Shown: positions 1-7,748 of the stretch, in pieces | Layout of the letters: each line of letters begins with the position of its first letter | How positions within the stretch are numbered: position 1 is the stretch's first letter | Assembly (NCBI GenBank): GCA_937975735.1 | Contig: CALJUI010000372.1 | Coordinates: 1 to 14,857 of the forward strand | Direction of reading: 5' to 3' | Source of the DNA: an uncultured Rubrivivax sp. | GTDB taxonomy: Bacteria > Pseudomonadota > Gammaproteobacteria > Burkholderiales > Burkholderiaceae_C | Length of the DNA stretch: 14,857 nt | Program-made: the position numbers and the translations under genes | Notes under the pieces: model-generated | What the model was told of the DNA's origin: nothing | Database searches by the model: none | The model's input: the letters and a program-made list of their open reading frames with translations, nothing else

Positions 1-1
1 C

Positions 2-886
2 CTGGACGAGCTGATGTGCATGAAGCTGCAGCTGCTGACCAAGCCCGCCGACCTGAAGCGCTGGGACCGCCTGGTGCACGAGGTCGCGAACCCGCGCCAC
101 ACGGTGCGCATCGCGATGTGCGGCAAGTACACCGACCTGTCCGACAGCTACAAGTCGCTCAACGAGGCCTTGCGCCACGCCGGCATCCACAACCACGCCA
201 AGGTCGAGATCGAGTACGTGGACTCGGAGACGCTGTCGAACGACAGCGTCGCGCGCCTGGGCACCTTCGACGCGATCCTGGTGCCCGGCGGCTTCGGCAA
301 GCGCGGCATCGAGGGCAAGATCTGCGCCGCCCGCTACGCCCGCGAGCATGGCGTGCCCTACCTGGGCATCTGCCTGGGCATGCAGGTCGCGACGATCGAG
401 TACGCGCGCCACATGGCCGGCCTCGCCGGCGCCAACAGCACCGAGTTCGACCCCGACACGCCGCACCCGGTGATCGCGCTGATCGACGAGTGGCAGGACG
501 CCGACGGCTCGATCCAGAAGCGCGACGCGGCCTCGGACCTCGGCGGCACGATGCGCCTGGGCGCGCAGAGCTCCGACGTCAAGGCCGGCACGCTGGCGCA
601 CCGCATCTACGGCAGCGTCGTCACCGAGCGCCACCGCCACCGCTACGAGGCCAACGAGCATTACCTGGACCGGCTGCAGGCCGCCGGCCTGGTGATCTCG
701 GCGATCACCCAGCGCGAGAAGCTGACCGAGATGGTCGAGCTGCCGCAGGACGTGCATCCCTGGTTCGTCGGCGTGCAGTTCCACCCCGAGTTCAAGAGCA
801 CGCCGTGGGACGGGCACCCGCTGTTCATCAGCTTCATCAAGGCCGCGTTGGCGCGCCGCGAAGCCACGCAGGCGGTGGCGGCATGA
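2..886 (+). CDS. pyrG: CTP synthase, 3' part (5' end outside window)
   Basis: This is the C-terminal 294 residues of CTP synthase, which makes CTP from UTP, ATP and glutamine in the cytoplasm. The reading frame is open from base 2, so the gene begins upstream of the window and the synthetase domain is mostly missing. What remains is the linker and the class I glutamine amidotransferase domain. The oxyanion-loop segment PGGFGKRG is present, the nucleophile elbow GICLGMQ has its Cys codon at 371-373, and the HPEF motif supplies the other two triad members (His 782-784, Glu 788-790). The triad is complete, so this end looks functional. The stop codon overlaps the start of kdsA in an ATGA, implying translational coupling. 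The order pyrG-kdsA-eno-ftsB is common in betaproteobacteria. Identification is close to certain. Confidence 0.97.
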   Translation: MDELMCMKLQLLTKPADLKRWDRLVHEVANPRHTVRIAMCGKYTDLSDSYKSLNEALRHAGIHNHAKVEIEYVDSETLSNDSVARLGTFDAILVPGGFGKRGIEGKICAARYAREHGVPYLGICLGMQVATIEYARHMAGLAGANSTEFDPDTPHPVIALIDEWQDADGSIQKRDAASDLGGTMRLGAQSSDVKAGTLAHRIYGSVVTERHRHRYEANEHYLDRLQAAGLVISAITQREKLTEMVELPQDVHPWFVGVQFHPEFKSTPWDGHPLFISFIKAALARREATQAVAA

Positions 887-1740
887 AGCTGTGCGGATTC
901 GACGTCGGCCTCGACAAGCCCTTCTTCCTGATCGCCGGGCCCTGCGTGGTCGAGAGCGAGCAGTTGCAGATCGACGTGGCCGGCAAGCTCCAGGAGATCA
1001 CCGCCGCGCTCGGCATCCCCTTCGTCTTCAAGAGCAGCTACGACAAGGCCAACCGCTCGAGCGGCAGTTCGTTCCGCGGCCCCGGCATGGACAAGGGCCT
1101 GGCGATCCTGGCCAAGGTTCGCAAGGACCTCGGCGTGCCGGTGCTGACCGACGTGCACTCGGAGGCCGAGATCCCGGCCGTGGCCGCCGTCGTCGACGTG
1201 CTGCAGACGCCGGCCTTCCTGTGCCGGCAGACCGACTTCATCCGCGCCGTCGCGCAAAGCGGCAAGCCGGTGAACATCAAGAAGGGCCAGTTCCTCGCCC
1301 CGCACGACATGAAGAACGTGATCGACAAGGCGCGCGCGGCGGCCCGCGAGGCCGGCCTGTCGGAAGACCGCTTCTTCGCCTGCGAGCGCGGCGTGAGCTT
1401 CGGCTACAACAACCTCGTCTCCGACATGCGCAGCCTGGCGATCATGCGCGAGACCGGCGCGCCGGTGGTCTTCGACGCTACCCACAGCGTGCAGCTGCCC
1501 GGCGGTCAGGGCACGAGCAGCGGCGGCCAGCGCGAGTTCGTGCCGGTGCTGTCGCGCGCCGCGGTCGCGGTCGGCATCGCGGGGCTGTTCATGGAGACCC
1601 ACCCCGATCCGGCCCACGCGATGTCGGACGGCCCGAACGCGGTGCCGCTGAAGCACATGAAAGCGCTGCTCGAACAGCTCGTCGCGCTCGATCGCGTGGT
1701 CAAGACGCAGCCGCTGCTCGAAAACGACTTCCAACCTTGA
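883..1740 (+). CDS. kdsA: 3-deoxy-8-phosphooctulonate synthase (Kdo-8-P synthase)
   Basis: This cytoplasmic enzyme condenses phosphoenolpyruvate with arabinose 5-phosphate to give Kdo-8-phosphate, the precursor of the inner-core sugar of lipopolysaccharide. It therefore marks a Gram-negative cell. The protein is 285 residues, normal for the family. Visible motifs are the phosphate/substrate segment FKSSYDKANRSS (about 49-60), DATHSVQ (198-204) and METHP (237-241). Cys21 in the GPC motif, His201, Glu238 and Asp249 match the metal-ligand set of the metal-dependent subclass, typified by Aquifex aeolicus. E. coli-type enzymes have Asn in place of the Cys. The ATG is chosen because it sits in the ATGA overlap with the pyrG stop and gives the normal N-terminus just before the first barrel strand. 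The frame is open far upstream, but that part reads through pyrG and is a shadow. Confidence 0.97.
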   Translation: MKLCGFDVGLDKPFFLIAGPCVVESEQLQIDVAGKLQEITAALGIPFVFKSSYDKANRSSGSSFRGPGMDKGLAILAKVRKDLGVPVLTDVHSEAEIPAVAAVVDVLQTPAFLCRQTDFIRAVAQSGKPVNIKKGQFLAPHDMKNVIDKARAAAREAGLSEDRFFACERGVSFGYNNLVSDMRSLAIMRETGAPVVFDATHSVQLPGGQGTSSGGQREFVPVLSRAAVAVGIAGLFMETHPDPAHAMSDGPNAVPLKHMKALLEQLVALDRVVKTQPLLENDFQP

Positions 1741-1756
1741 ATCCGGAACGAATCCC

Positions 1757-3040
<1,284 letters not shown>

Positions 3041-3051
3041 ACGCCATCGAC

Positions 3052-3327
3052 GTGCGCTATCTGCCCCATCTGCTTGCCGCCCTGCTCGTGCTGGTGCAGG
3101 CGGATCTGTGGTTCGGCAAGGGCAACGCGCGCTACGTGATGGGACTGCAGCAGCAGCTCGAGGCGCAGCGCGCGGCCAACGAGGTCGCGCGCGAGCGCAA
3201 CGCCCGCCTGGCGGCCGAGGTCAGCGACCTCGTCGAGGGCCTGGAGATGGTCGAGGAGCGCGCCCGGGCCGACCTCGGCATGGTCAAGCCCGACGAGATC
3301 CTCGTGCAGATCACGGCGCGTCGCTGA
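3052..3327 (+). CDS. ftsB: Cell division protein FtsB (GTG start)
   Basis: FtsB is a small bitopic inner-membrane protein that forms the FtsQ-FtsB-FtsL complex at the division septum. The 91-residue product has a short cytoplasmic N-terminus and one transmembrane helix (about 4-19, LPHLLAALLVLVQADL). Then comes the family motif LWFGKGNARYV (19-29), followed by a periplasmic coiled coil rich in Leu, Ala, Glu and Arg (about 31-72), ending near MVKPDEIL. No ATG suits: the only in-frame start giving a normal N-terminus is the GTG at 3052, 11 bases after the eno stop. A caller requiring ATG would miss the gene or extend it back through eno. Position directly after eno is the classic location of ftsB in proteobacteria. 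The exact start is inferred, while the identity is firm. Confidence 0.93.
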   Translation: MRYLPHLLAALLVLVQADLWFGKGNARYVMGLQQQLEAQRAANEVARERNARLAAEVSDLVEGLEMVEERARADLGMVKPDEILVQITARR

Positions 3328-3343
3328 ACCGATCCGAGCCGCG

Positions 3344-3970
3344 ATGGAGCACTGGCTGGGCGCAGACGCGCCGTTGTTCGCCGCCGCCTTCGTCCTCTGG
3401 GGCAGCCCGGTCACCTGGCTCGAGATGATCGCCTTCGGGCTGTCGGTGTGGATGGTGCTGTGCAATCTGCGCGTGAACCCGCTGGCCTGGCCGCTGGCGA
3501 TCGCGGCGTCGCTGCTCTACGCATTGCTGTTCGCGCAGAGCAAGCTCTACGGCGAGGCCGGGCTGCAGTTGATGTTCATTGCGGTCGCCTTCTGGGGCTG
3601 GTGGCAGTGGCTGCGCGGCCGCGGCGACGACGGCCGGCCGCTGCGGGTGCACCGGCTCGGCACGCAGGGGCGCTGGGCGGCGCTTGCCGCGATGCTCGTG
3701 CTGTGGCCGCTGCTCGCACTGGCGCTGGACCACGGCACCGACAGCGACGTGCCCTGGCTCGACGCGCTGCCGACCGTCGGCAGCCTGGTCGGCCAGGTCC
3801 TGCTGGCGCGCAAGCTGGTCGAGAACTGGCCGGTCTGGGTCGCCGTCAACGTGGTCAGCGTCGCGCTGTTCGCGGTCAAGGCACTGTGGCTGACGGTGCT
3901 GCTGTACGCGGTGTTCATCGTGCTGGCATTGATCGGCTGGCGCGCCTGGCACCGGATGGCGCATGACTGA
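3344..3970 (+). CDS. pnuC: Nicotinamide riboside transporter PnuC
   Basis: PnuC is an inner-membrane facilitator for nicotinamide riboside, in which net uptake depends on phosphorylation inside the cell. The 208-residue protein has about seven hydrophobic segments (roughly 9-20, 26-42, 48-64, 72-90, 111-128, 145-156 and 164-200). The characteristic aromatic stretches are present: FIAVAFWGWWQWLRG (78-92), SKLYGEAGLQ (66-75) and KLVENWPVWVAVNV (157-170). A short hydrophilic loop at 91-110 separates the two halves. The start lies 16 bases after ftsB. The 3' end overlaps the next gene, a NadR-type kinase, by 8 bases, which supports nicotinamide riboside as substrate, since uptake and kinase genes pair in NAD salvage operons. 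Specificity for another vitamin (thiamine or riboflavin PnuT/PnuX relatives) cannot be excluded but fits the neighbour less well. Confidence 0.9.
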   Translation: MEHWLGADAPLFAAAFVLWGSPVTWLEMIAFGLSVWMVLCNLRVNPLAWPLAIAASLLYALLFAQSKLYGEAGLQLMFIAVAFWGWWQWLRGRGDDGRPLRVHRLGTQGRWAALAAMLVLWPLLALALDHGTDSDVPWLDALPTVGSLVGQVLLARKLVENWPVWVAVNVVSVALFAVKALWLTVLLYAVFIVLALIGWRAWHRMAHD

Positions 3971-4640
3971 GCCGGTGCGCATCGCCATCGTCGGCGCCGA
4001 GAGCACGGGCAAGTCGACGCTGGCCGTCGATCTCGCCGAGGCGCTGGCGCAGCAGACCGGGCTGGCCGCCATCGCGGTGCCCGAGGCCCTGCGCGCCTGG
4101 TGCGACCGCGAAGGCCGCACGCCGCGCCGCGACGAGCAGGCGGCGATCGCCCACGCGCAGCAGGCGGCGATCGACGCGGCGGCAGCGAGCCATCAGCTGG
4201 TCGTCTGCGACACCACCGCGCTGATGACCGCGGTCTACAGCCACGTCGTCTTCGACGACCAGGGCCTGGACGAGCAGGCGCTGCGCTGGCAGGCCCGCTT
4301 CGACGCGACGCTGCTGACCGCGCTCGACCTGCCCTGGGTGCCCGATGGCCTGCAGCGCGACGGCCCCCACGTGCGCGAGCCGGTGGACGACCGGCTGCGC
4401 GCGTTGCTCGGGCGAGCTGGCCTGCCGTGGTCGCTGGTCGCCGGCTCGGGACCGGCGCGGCTGCAGAGCGCGCTCGATGCCGTCGCCCCGCAGTTGCGCC
4501 GGCTGTCGACGCCGCGCCGCGGGCTCTTCACGCGGCTGGCCGACCGCGACGCCGCCGCGCCCGACTGGCCCTGGCTGTGCGACTGCGACGACCCGGGCTG
4601 CGAGCACGCCACGCGGATCAAGCGGCAGCGGCGCTCGTAG
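3963..4640 (+). CDS. Stand-alone NadR-type ATPase/ribosylnicotinamide kinase
   Basis: This is a 225-residue P-loop protein resembling the C-terminal kinase domain of NadR, which phosphorylates nicotinamide riboside to NMN using ATP. The Walker A motif is GAESTGKST (11-19). A Walker B-like strand VVCDTT (80-85) follows, and the segment PWVPDGLQRDGPHVRE (124-139) resembles the substrate/lid region of the NadR kinase. Neither the N-terminal helix-turn-helix nor the adenylyltransferase domain of full NadR is present, so this is kinase only. It starts inside the end of pnuC (8-base overlap), implying coupled translation and joint function in uptake and trapping. An odd feature is a C-terminal tail with Cys206, Cys208, Cys213 and His215 followed by a basic end, which looks able to bind a metal. 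The kinase call is strong by context; activity is inferred. Confidence 0.82.
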   Translation: MTEPVRIAIVGAESTGKSTLAVDLAEALAQQTGLAAIAVPEALRAWCDREGRTPRRDEQAAIAHAQQAAIDAAAASHQLVVCDTTALMTAVYSHVVFDDQGLDEQALRWQARFDATLLTALDLPWVPDGLQRDGPHVREPVDDRLRALLGRAGLPWSLVAGSGPARLQSALDAVAPQLRRLSTPRRGLFTRLADRDAAAPDWPWLCDCDDPGCEHATRIKRQRRS

Positions 4641-4684
4641 CGCAGACGGTACTGCCGGTTCGCCTTTCCCGTCAGACTCGCGAC

Positions 4685-6427
4685 TCAGTGCCGGCCATGG
4701 CCATGGCCGCGGTCGGGGCCCCGGCAGGCCCAGCTCTCGGCGCGCTCGACGTCGCCCCGCCCCTTGTAGCGGGCCACCGTGGGATAGGGGCACAATGGGC
4801 GCGTCCGGTCGGCGGCCCAATCCGCCGGAACCTCCGGATTGACGGCGCCGGCATTGCCCGGCCCGCGGGCGCTGGCGACGATGCTCGACGGCGCCCGTCC
4901 GTGCTCGACCCAGTTCACCAGCGGTGTCAGGAAGTCGGCCTGATCGGTGGCCGGCCCGCCCGAGCAGTGACCCATGCCCGGCACCGGGTAGAAGCGGACG
5001 AACTCGTCGGCGCGCCGACCGCTGGATCGATCGACGCCGCGGTACCAGGCGGCCGTGTCGTCGACCGAGAAGATCGGGTCGCTGACGCCGTGGTAGACGA
5101 TCACCTTGGCGCCGCGCCGGCGGACGTCGGCCAAGTCGTGGGCGTCGGGCGGGGTCATGAACGACAGTGCCGACTCGGTGTAGGTGGCGTTCGTCGCCGA
5201 CAGCTCGGCGAGCGTCGCGTCGATGTCCAGGCCGAGCGAGAACGCCGGGCCGATGGTCAGCGGCAGGGTCGACGGCGGCACCTTGAAGATCGTGCCCACG
5301 GCGCCGGAGTCGAGCACCAGCGGGGCGGTGAACTCCCAGAACGGAATGCCGCCGCTGCCGATGCCGGTGTCGTACGGGAAGGTCGCGTAGAACGGCTCGC
5401 CATTCGATGTCGTGGCCCCGCTGAAGATCGGCCCGATCGCAAGCTTCTGCGCCAGCGTCAGGCAGCTGCCGTCGCGCGGCCCGCTGCAGGTCGGCACGTC
5501 GCGCATCAGGTCGAAGCGCCGCTGGCAGACCCGGGTGGCCTGGATCATGCCGTCGCTGGCGCCGTCCAGCCGGTCGCAGCGCGCCAGCACGGCGGCCGCC
5601 ACGGTGGCGCGCTCGGCGGTCGTGAAGGCGGTCTGCAGGCCTGCCGGGGTGCTCGGGTCCCCGGTGGCGACGGTGGCATAGCGCTGCGCGCCCCAGATGT
5701 TGGCCAGCGCCGCCAACGGCAGCCGGTAGCCCGGTGCGCCGGCCAGGAAGCCGTCGTAGTCGTTCGCATAGCGGGCGGTGGCGACGAGCGCGTGGCGCCC
5801 GCCGTTCGAGCAGCCGCCGAAGTACGAGCGGTCCGGGCCCTTGCCGTAGGCGAGCGCGATCGCCTGCTTGGCGATCGGCGTCAGGGTACCGACCGCCTGG
5901 TAGCCGTAATCGAGACGGGCCTGCGGATCCAGGCCGAACGCCGGCCCGCCGAGCGCGTTGTCGTGCCCGGCGTTGCTGCTCAGCACCGCGAAGCCCTGGA
6001 GCAGCGGCGTGGTCAGCGGCCCGCCGCCGAACCCGTTGTTGGCCGTCACCACCGCCCCGTCGATGCCACCGTTGCCCTGGTGGAAGAAGCGGCCGTTCCA
6101 GGCTTTCGGCAACCGCAACTCGAAGGCGATCGAGTAGGTCTTGCCGTCCACCGGACTGACCCGCTGGTTGACGCGACCGGTCACCCGGCAATGTTCGGCC
6201 ACCGGCGTCCCGGCGACGGCCAGCGTGCCGGCGGCGATCGTCGTGCTGCCGGTGATCTCGGTGCCCGGCAGTCCGATGAGCCTCGCCGCGAGCTCCTCGC
6301 AGGCGCCGACCAGGGCCGCAGGCTGGGCCGGCGGCAGCTGCGGCAGGCGATGCCGGTCGCCGGCCTGGACGGCGACGGTGGCCGCGGCGATCGTGGCTGC
6401 GAGGCCTGCGTGGCGGAATCGGTTCAT
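4685..6427 (-). CDS. Secreted tannase/feruloyl esterase family hydrolase
   Basis: This is a 580-residue alpha/beta-hydrolase of the tannase and feruloyl esterase family, whose members cleave ester bonds of hydroxycinnamates or gallate (feruloyl, chlorogenate, tannin type). An N-terminal signal peptide is visible (basic MNRFRH, hydrophobic 7-20, likely cut after VQA near 20-22), so it acts in the periplasm or outside the cell. The family CS-D-HC arrangement is complete: Cys206-Ser207 in GGCSNGG, Asp450 in HGVSDPIFS, His487-Cys488 in GMGHCSGGP. The two cysteines normally form a disulfide beside the active site. CDRLDGASDGM (284-294) resembles the family calcium-binding loop in the lid domain. 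The tail RGHGHGRH is histidine-rich and unexplained. A strong ribosome site precedes the ATG. It is divergent from a MarR gene, which may control it. Exact substrate is not decidable from sequence. Confidence 0.9.
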   Translation of the reverse strand: MNRFRHAGLAATIAAATVAVQAGDRHRLPQLPPAQPAALVGACEELAARLIGLPGTEITGSTTIAAGTLAVAGTPVAEHCRVTGRVNQRVSPVDGKTYSIAFELRLPKAWNGRFFHQGNGGIDGAVVTANNGFGGGPLTTPLLQGFAVLSSNAGHDNALGGPAFGLDPQARLDYGYQAVGTLTPIAKQAIALAYGKGPDRSYFGGCSNGGRHALVATARYANDYDGFLAGAPGYRLPLAALANIWGAQRYATVATGDPSTPAGLQTAFTTAERATVAAAVLARCDRLDGASDGMIQATRVCQRRFDLMRDVPTCSGPRDGSCLTLAQKLAIGPIFSGATTSNGEPFYATFPYDTGIGSGGIPFWEFTAPLVLDSGAVGTIFKVPPSTLPLTIGPAFSLGLDIDATLAELSATNATYTESALSFMTPPDAHDLADVRRRGAKVIVYHGVSDPIFSVDDTAAWYRGVDRSSGRRADEFVRFYPVPGMGHCSGGPATDQADFLTPLVNWVEHGRAPSSIVASARGPGNAGAVNPEVPADWAADRTRPLCPYPTVARYKGRGDVERAESWACRGPDRGHGHGRH

Positions 6428-6435
6428 CGATGTCT

Positions 6436-6441
6436 CCTCCT
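6436..6441 (-). promoter_or_regulatory. Shine-Dalgarno site of the tannase-family gene
   Basis: On the minus strand the bases read AGGAGG, a full match to the anti-Shine-Dalgarno core, 8 bases before the ATG at 6427. It fixes the esterase start and is much stronger than the ribosome sites of most genes in the window. Confidence 0.85.
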
Positions 6442-6472
6442 GTGCTAGCGTTCTCGAGCGTCGCCCCCGAGA

Positions 6473-6500
6473 TTGTTATGGTAGTTAACTATCTAATAGG
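6473..6500. promoter_or_regulatory. Candidate MarR operator/promoter in the divergent tannase-marR region
   Basis: The 158-base gap between the divergent esterase and MarR genes contains an A+T-rich island (6473-6500) in otherwise G+C-rich DNA. At its centre is a perfect 10-base palindrome, TAGTTAACTA (6482-6491). MarR proteins typically bind such A+T-rich inverted repeats next to their own gene, and an island here would lie across promoters in both directions. TTGTTA (6473-6478) could serve as a -35 element toward marR, but no convincing -10 sits at the right spacing, so individual promoter hexamers are not called. The palindrome is seen directly; its role is inferred. Confidence 0.5.
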
Positions 6501-6585
6501 GCGCGATCGGGTTTCACCCTAGTCGAGACCGCGCGCGCCGTGTCGTCCGCGTCGCCGCCCCAGCCATCCCACGAACGCCTGAACG

Positions 6586-7071
6586 ATGCCTCACAAGAAG
6601 TCCATTCCCGCCGCCGACCGCACCCCGCAGGCGCGCCTGTCCGAAGGGGTGATGCACGGCATCACCGGCTACCAGCTGGCACAGGCAGCGATCGTCACCG
6701 ACCAGGTCTTCGAGCAGCAGGTCGGCGCGCGCGGGGGCCTGCGCAAGGTCGAGCTCACGCTGCTAGCGCTGATCCAAGCCAACCCCGACGTCACCGCGCG
6801 CCAGCTCGCGCGGGCCTTGTCGGTGACGCCGCCGAACATCGCCGTCTGGCTCGACAAGCTCAGCGCGCGTGGCCTGATCGAGCGCAGCCGCAGCGATACC
6901 GACGCGCGCATGCAGCACATCACCACGAGCCGCGCGGGTTCGGCGCTGGTCGACAAGAGCGCTCGCGCGCTGATCGATGGCGAAGCCGCCGCGCTGTCGA
7001 CGCTCAGCCCGGCCGAGCAGGCGATGCTCGTCGAGCTGCTGCACAAGGTCGCGCTGGCGCGCAAGGCCTGA
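6586..7071 (+). CDS. MarR family transcriptional regulator
   Basis: This is a 161-residue winged helix-turn-helix regulator of the MarR family, which bind DNA as dimers and are usually released by small aromatic ligands or their CoA thioesters. The winged helix covers about residues 53-115. The HTH is TARQLARALSVTPPNIAVWL (70-89) with the recognition helix at about 81-96, and the wing contains SRSDTDARMQHI (101-112). Flanking helices (22-50 and 118-158) form the dimer interface. The start is fixed by an in-frame stop at 6580-6582, four bases upstream. It faces away from the feruloyl-esterase-type gene across a shared A+T-rich region. In other bacteria, hydroxycinnamate genes are repressed by MarR proteins (CouR, FerC, HcaR, PhdR) that respond to hydroxycinnamoyl-CoA. 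That ligand is a reasonable inference here, not shown. Confidence 0.9.
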   Translation: MPHKKSIPAADRTPQARLSEGVMHGITGYQLAQAAIVTDQVFEQQVGARGGLRKVELTLLALIQANPDVTARQLARALSVTPPNIAVWLDKLSARGLIERSRSDTDARMQHITTSRAGSALVDKSARALIDGEAAALSTLSPAEQAMLVELLHKVALARKA

Positions 7072-7094
7072 CGTCGCCGCCGGGGCGCAACGGC

Positions 7095-7694
7095 TCAGCG
7101 GGCCTCGATCAGCTGCCGCACCAGGGACTGGCGAGAGTCCGCAAACGCCCGGGGCGTCCAGCCCCGCTCGACCACCAGGTAGCGCCAGGCCGACGGCACC
7201 AGCCAGGTCAGGCACAGGTCGGCCGCGGGCGACGGGTCGGTGCCGGCGGGCAGCGCGCCAGCGGCGGCCATTCGGGTCAGGATCAAGTCCAGCCCCAGCC
7301 GCAGTCCCTGGCTGAAGATGCGGTCCTGCCAGGCCGCGGCGGCGTCGGCATCGGCCAGCGAGGCGACCTCGAGCTGGATCGCCACCGGGTAGATCTCGGG
7401 CAGGTAGGCCAGCCAGGCATCGACGAAGTCCCTCAGCGTTGACGCGTCGGCCCCCGGGCCGCGCGCAAGCATGCGCATCCTCGGGACATGCGCGCTCAAC
7501 GTGTCGTTGTGCCGCGCCATCGCCACCAGCAGTCCCGCGCGGTTGCCGAAGGCATAGAAGACCGTCTGGCGCGACACGCCGGCGGCGGCGGCGATCTCCG
7601 CCATCCCGGCGTCCAGGCGGCCCTGGGCCGACATCATGTCCCAGGCGGTGGCCAGGATCGTCGCCCGCGTCTCGTCGCTGATTCGCTGAGTCAT
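7095..7694 (-). CDS. TetR/AcrR family transcriptional regulator
   Basis: This is a 199-residue TetR-type repressor. The N-terminal DNA-binding domain runs from about 8 to 55, with the HTH MAEIAAAAGVSRQTVFYAFG (31-50) followed by the usual NRAGLLVAMARH. The remaining helical part (60-199) is the ligand/dimer domain, which varies and gives no clue to the inducer. The gene is convergent with marR (23-base gap) and divergent from a membrane-protein gene. The start codon directly abuts a palindromic operator-like site, and no clear Shine-Dalgarno sequence is present upstream, so translation may be weak or leaderless. A later start would remove part of the DNA-binding domain. Probable role: it represses itself and the divergent membrane-protein gene. 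Confidence 0.9.
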   Translation of the reverse strand: MTQRISDETRATILATAWDMMSAQGRLDAGMAEIAAAAGVSRQTVFYAFGNRAGLLVAMARHNDTLSAHVPRMRMLARGPGADASTLRDFVDAWLAYLPEIYPVAIQLEVASLADADAAAAWQDRIFSQGLRLGLDLILTRMAAAGALPAGTDPSPAADLCLTWLVPSAWRYLVVERGWTPRAFADSRQSLVRQLIEAR

Positions 7695-7733
7695 TTACGT
7701 ACGTTAAACCACGTGTTATTTTACGTACGTAAA
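7694..7733. promoter_or_regulatory. Paired TetR-type operators between divergent genes
   Basis: Two near-identical palindromes occupy the short gap. Site 1 is TTTACGTACGTTAAA (7694-7708). Site 2 contains the perfect 14-base palindrome TTTACGTACGTAAA (7720-7733). Their centres are 26 bases apart, about two and a half helical turns. Between them lies a third palindrome, CACGTG (7710-7715). Site 1 touches the TetR start codon and site 2 ends 15 bases before the ATG of the membrane-protein gene. A possible promoter toward the latter is TTTACG (7694-7699) with TATTTT (7717-7722) at a 17-base spacing, so repressor binding would cover it. The sequence symmetry is direct observation; binding by the adjacent TetR is inferred. 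Confidence 0.75.
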
Positions 7734-7748
7734 CTCCAGGAGCTTCCG

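Noticed and set aside
3963..4640. Full trifunctional NadR
   Set aside because: There is no N-terminal helix-turn-helix and no adenylyltransferase domain; the P-loop begins at residue 11.
4641..4684. Terminator between the convergent kinase and esterase genes
   Set aside because: No convincing stem-loop with a T-run can be seen in this 44-base gap.
3915..6191. 758-codon open frame on the minus strand and similar frames over 600 codons (4100-6448 +, 10025-12013 -, 11638-13662 -)
   Set aside because: They overlap well-supported genes in other frames and have Arg/Ala/Gly-rich low-complexity translations with no family motifs, as expected in G+C-rich DNA.
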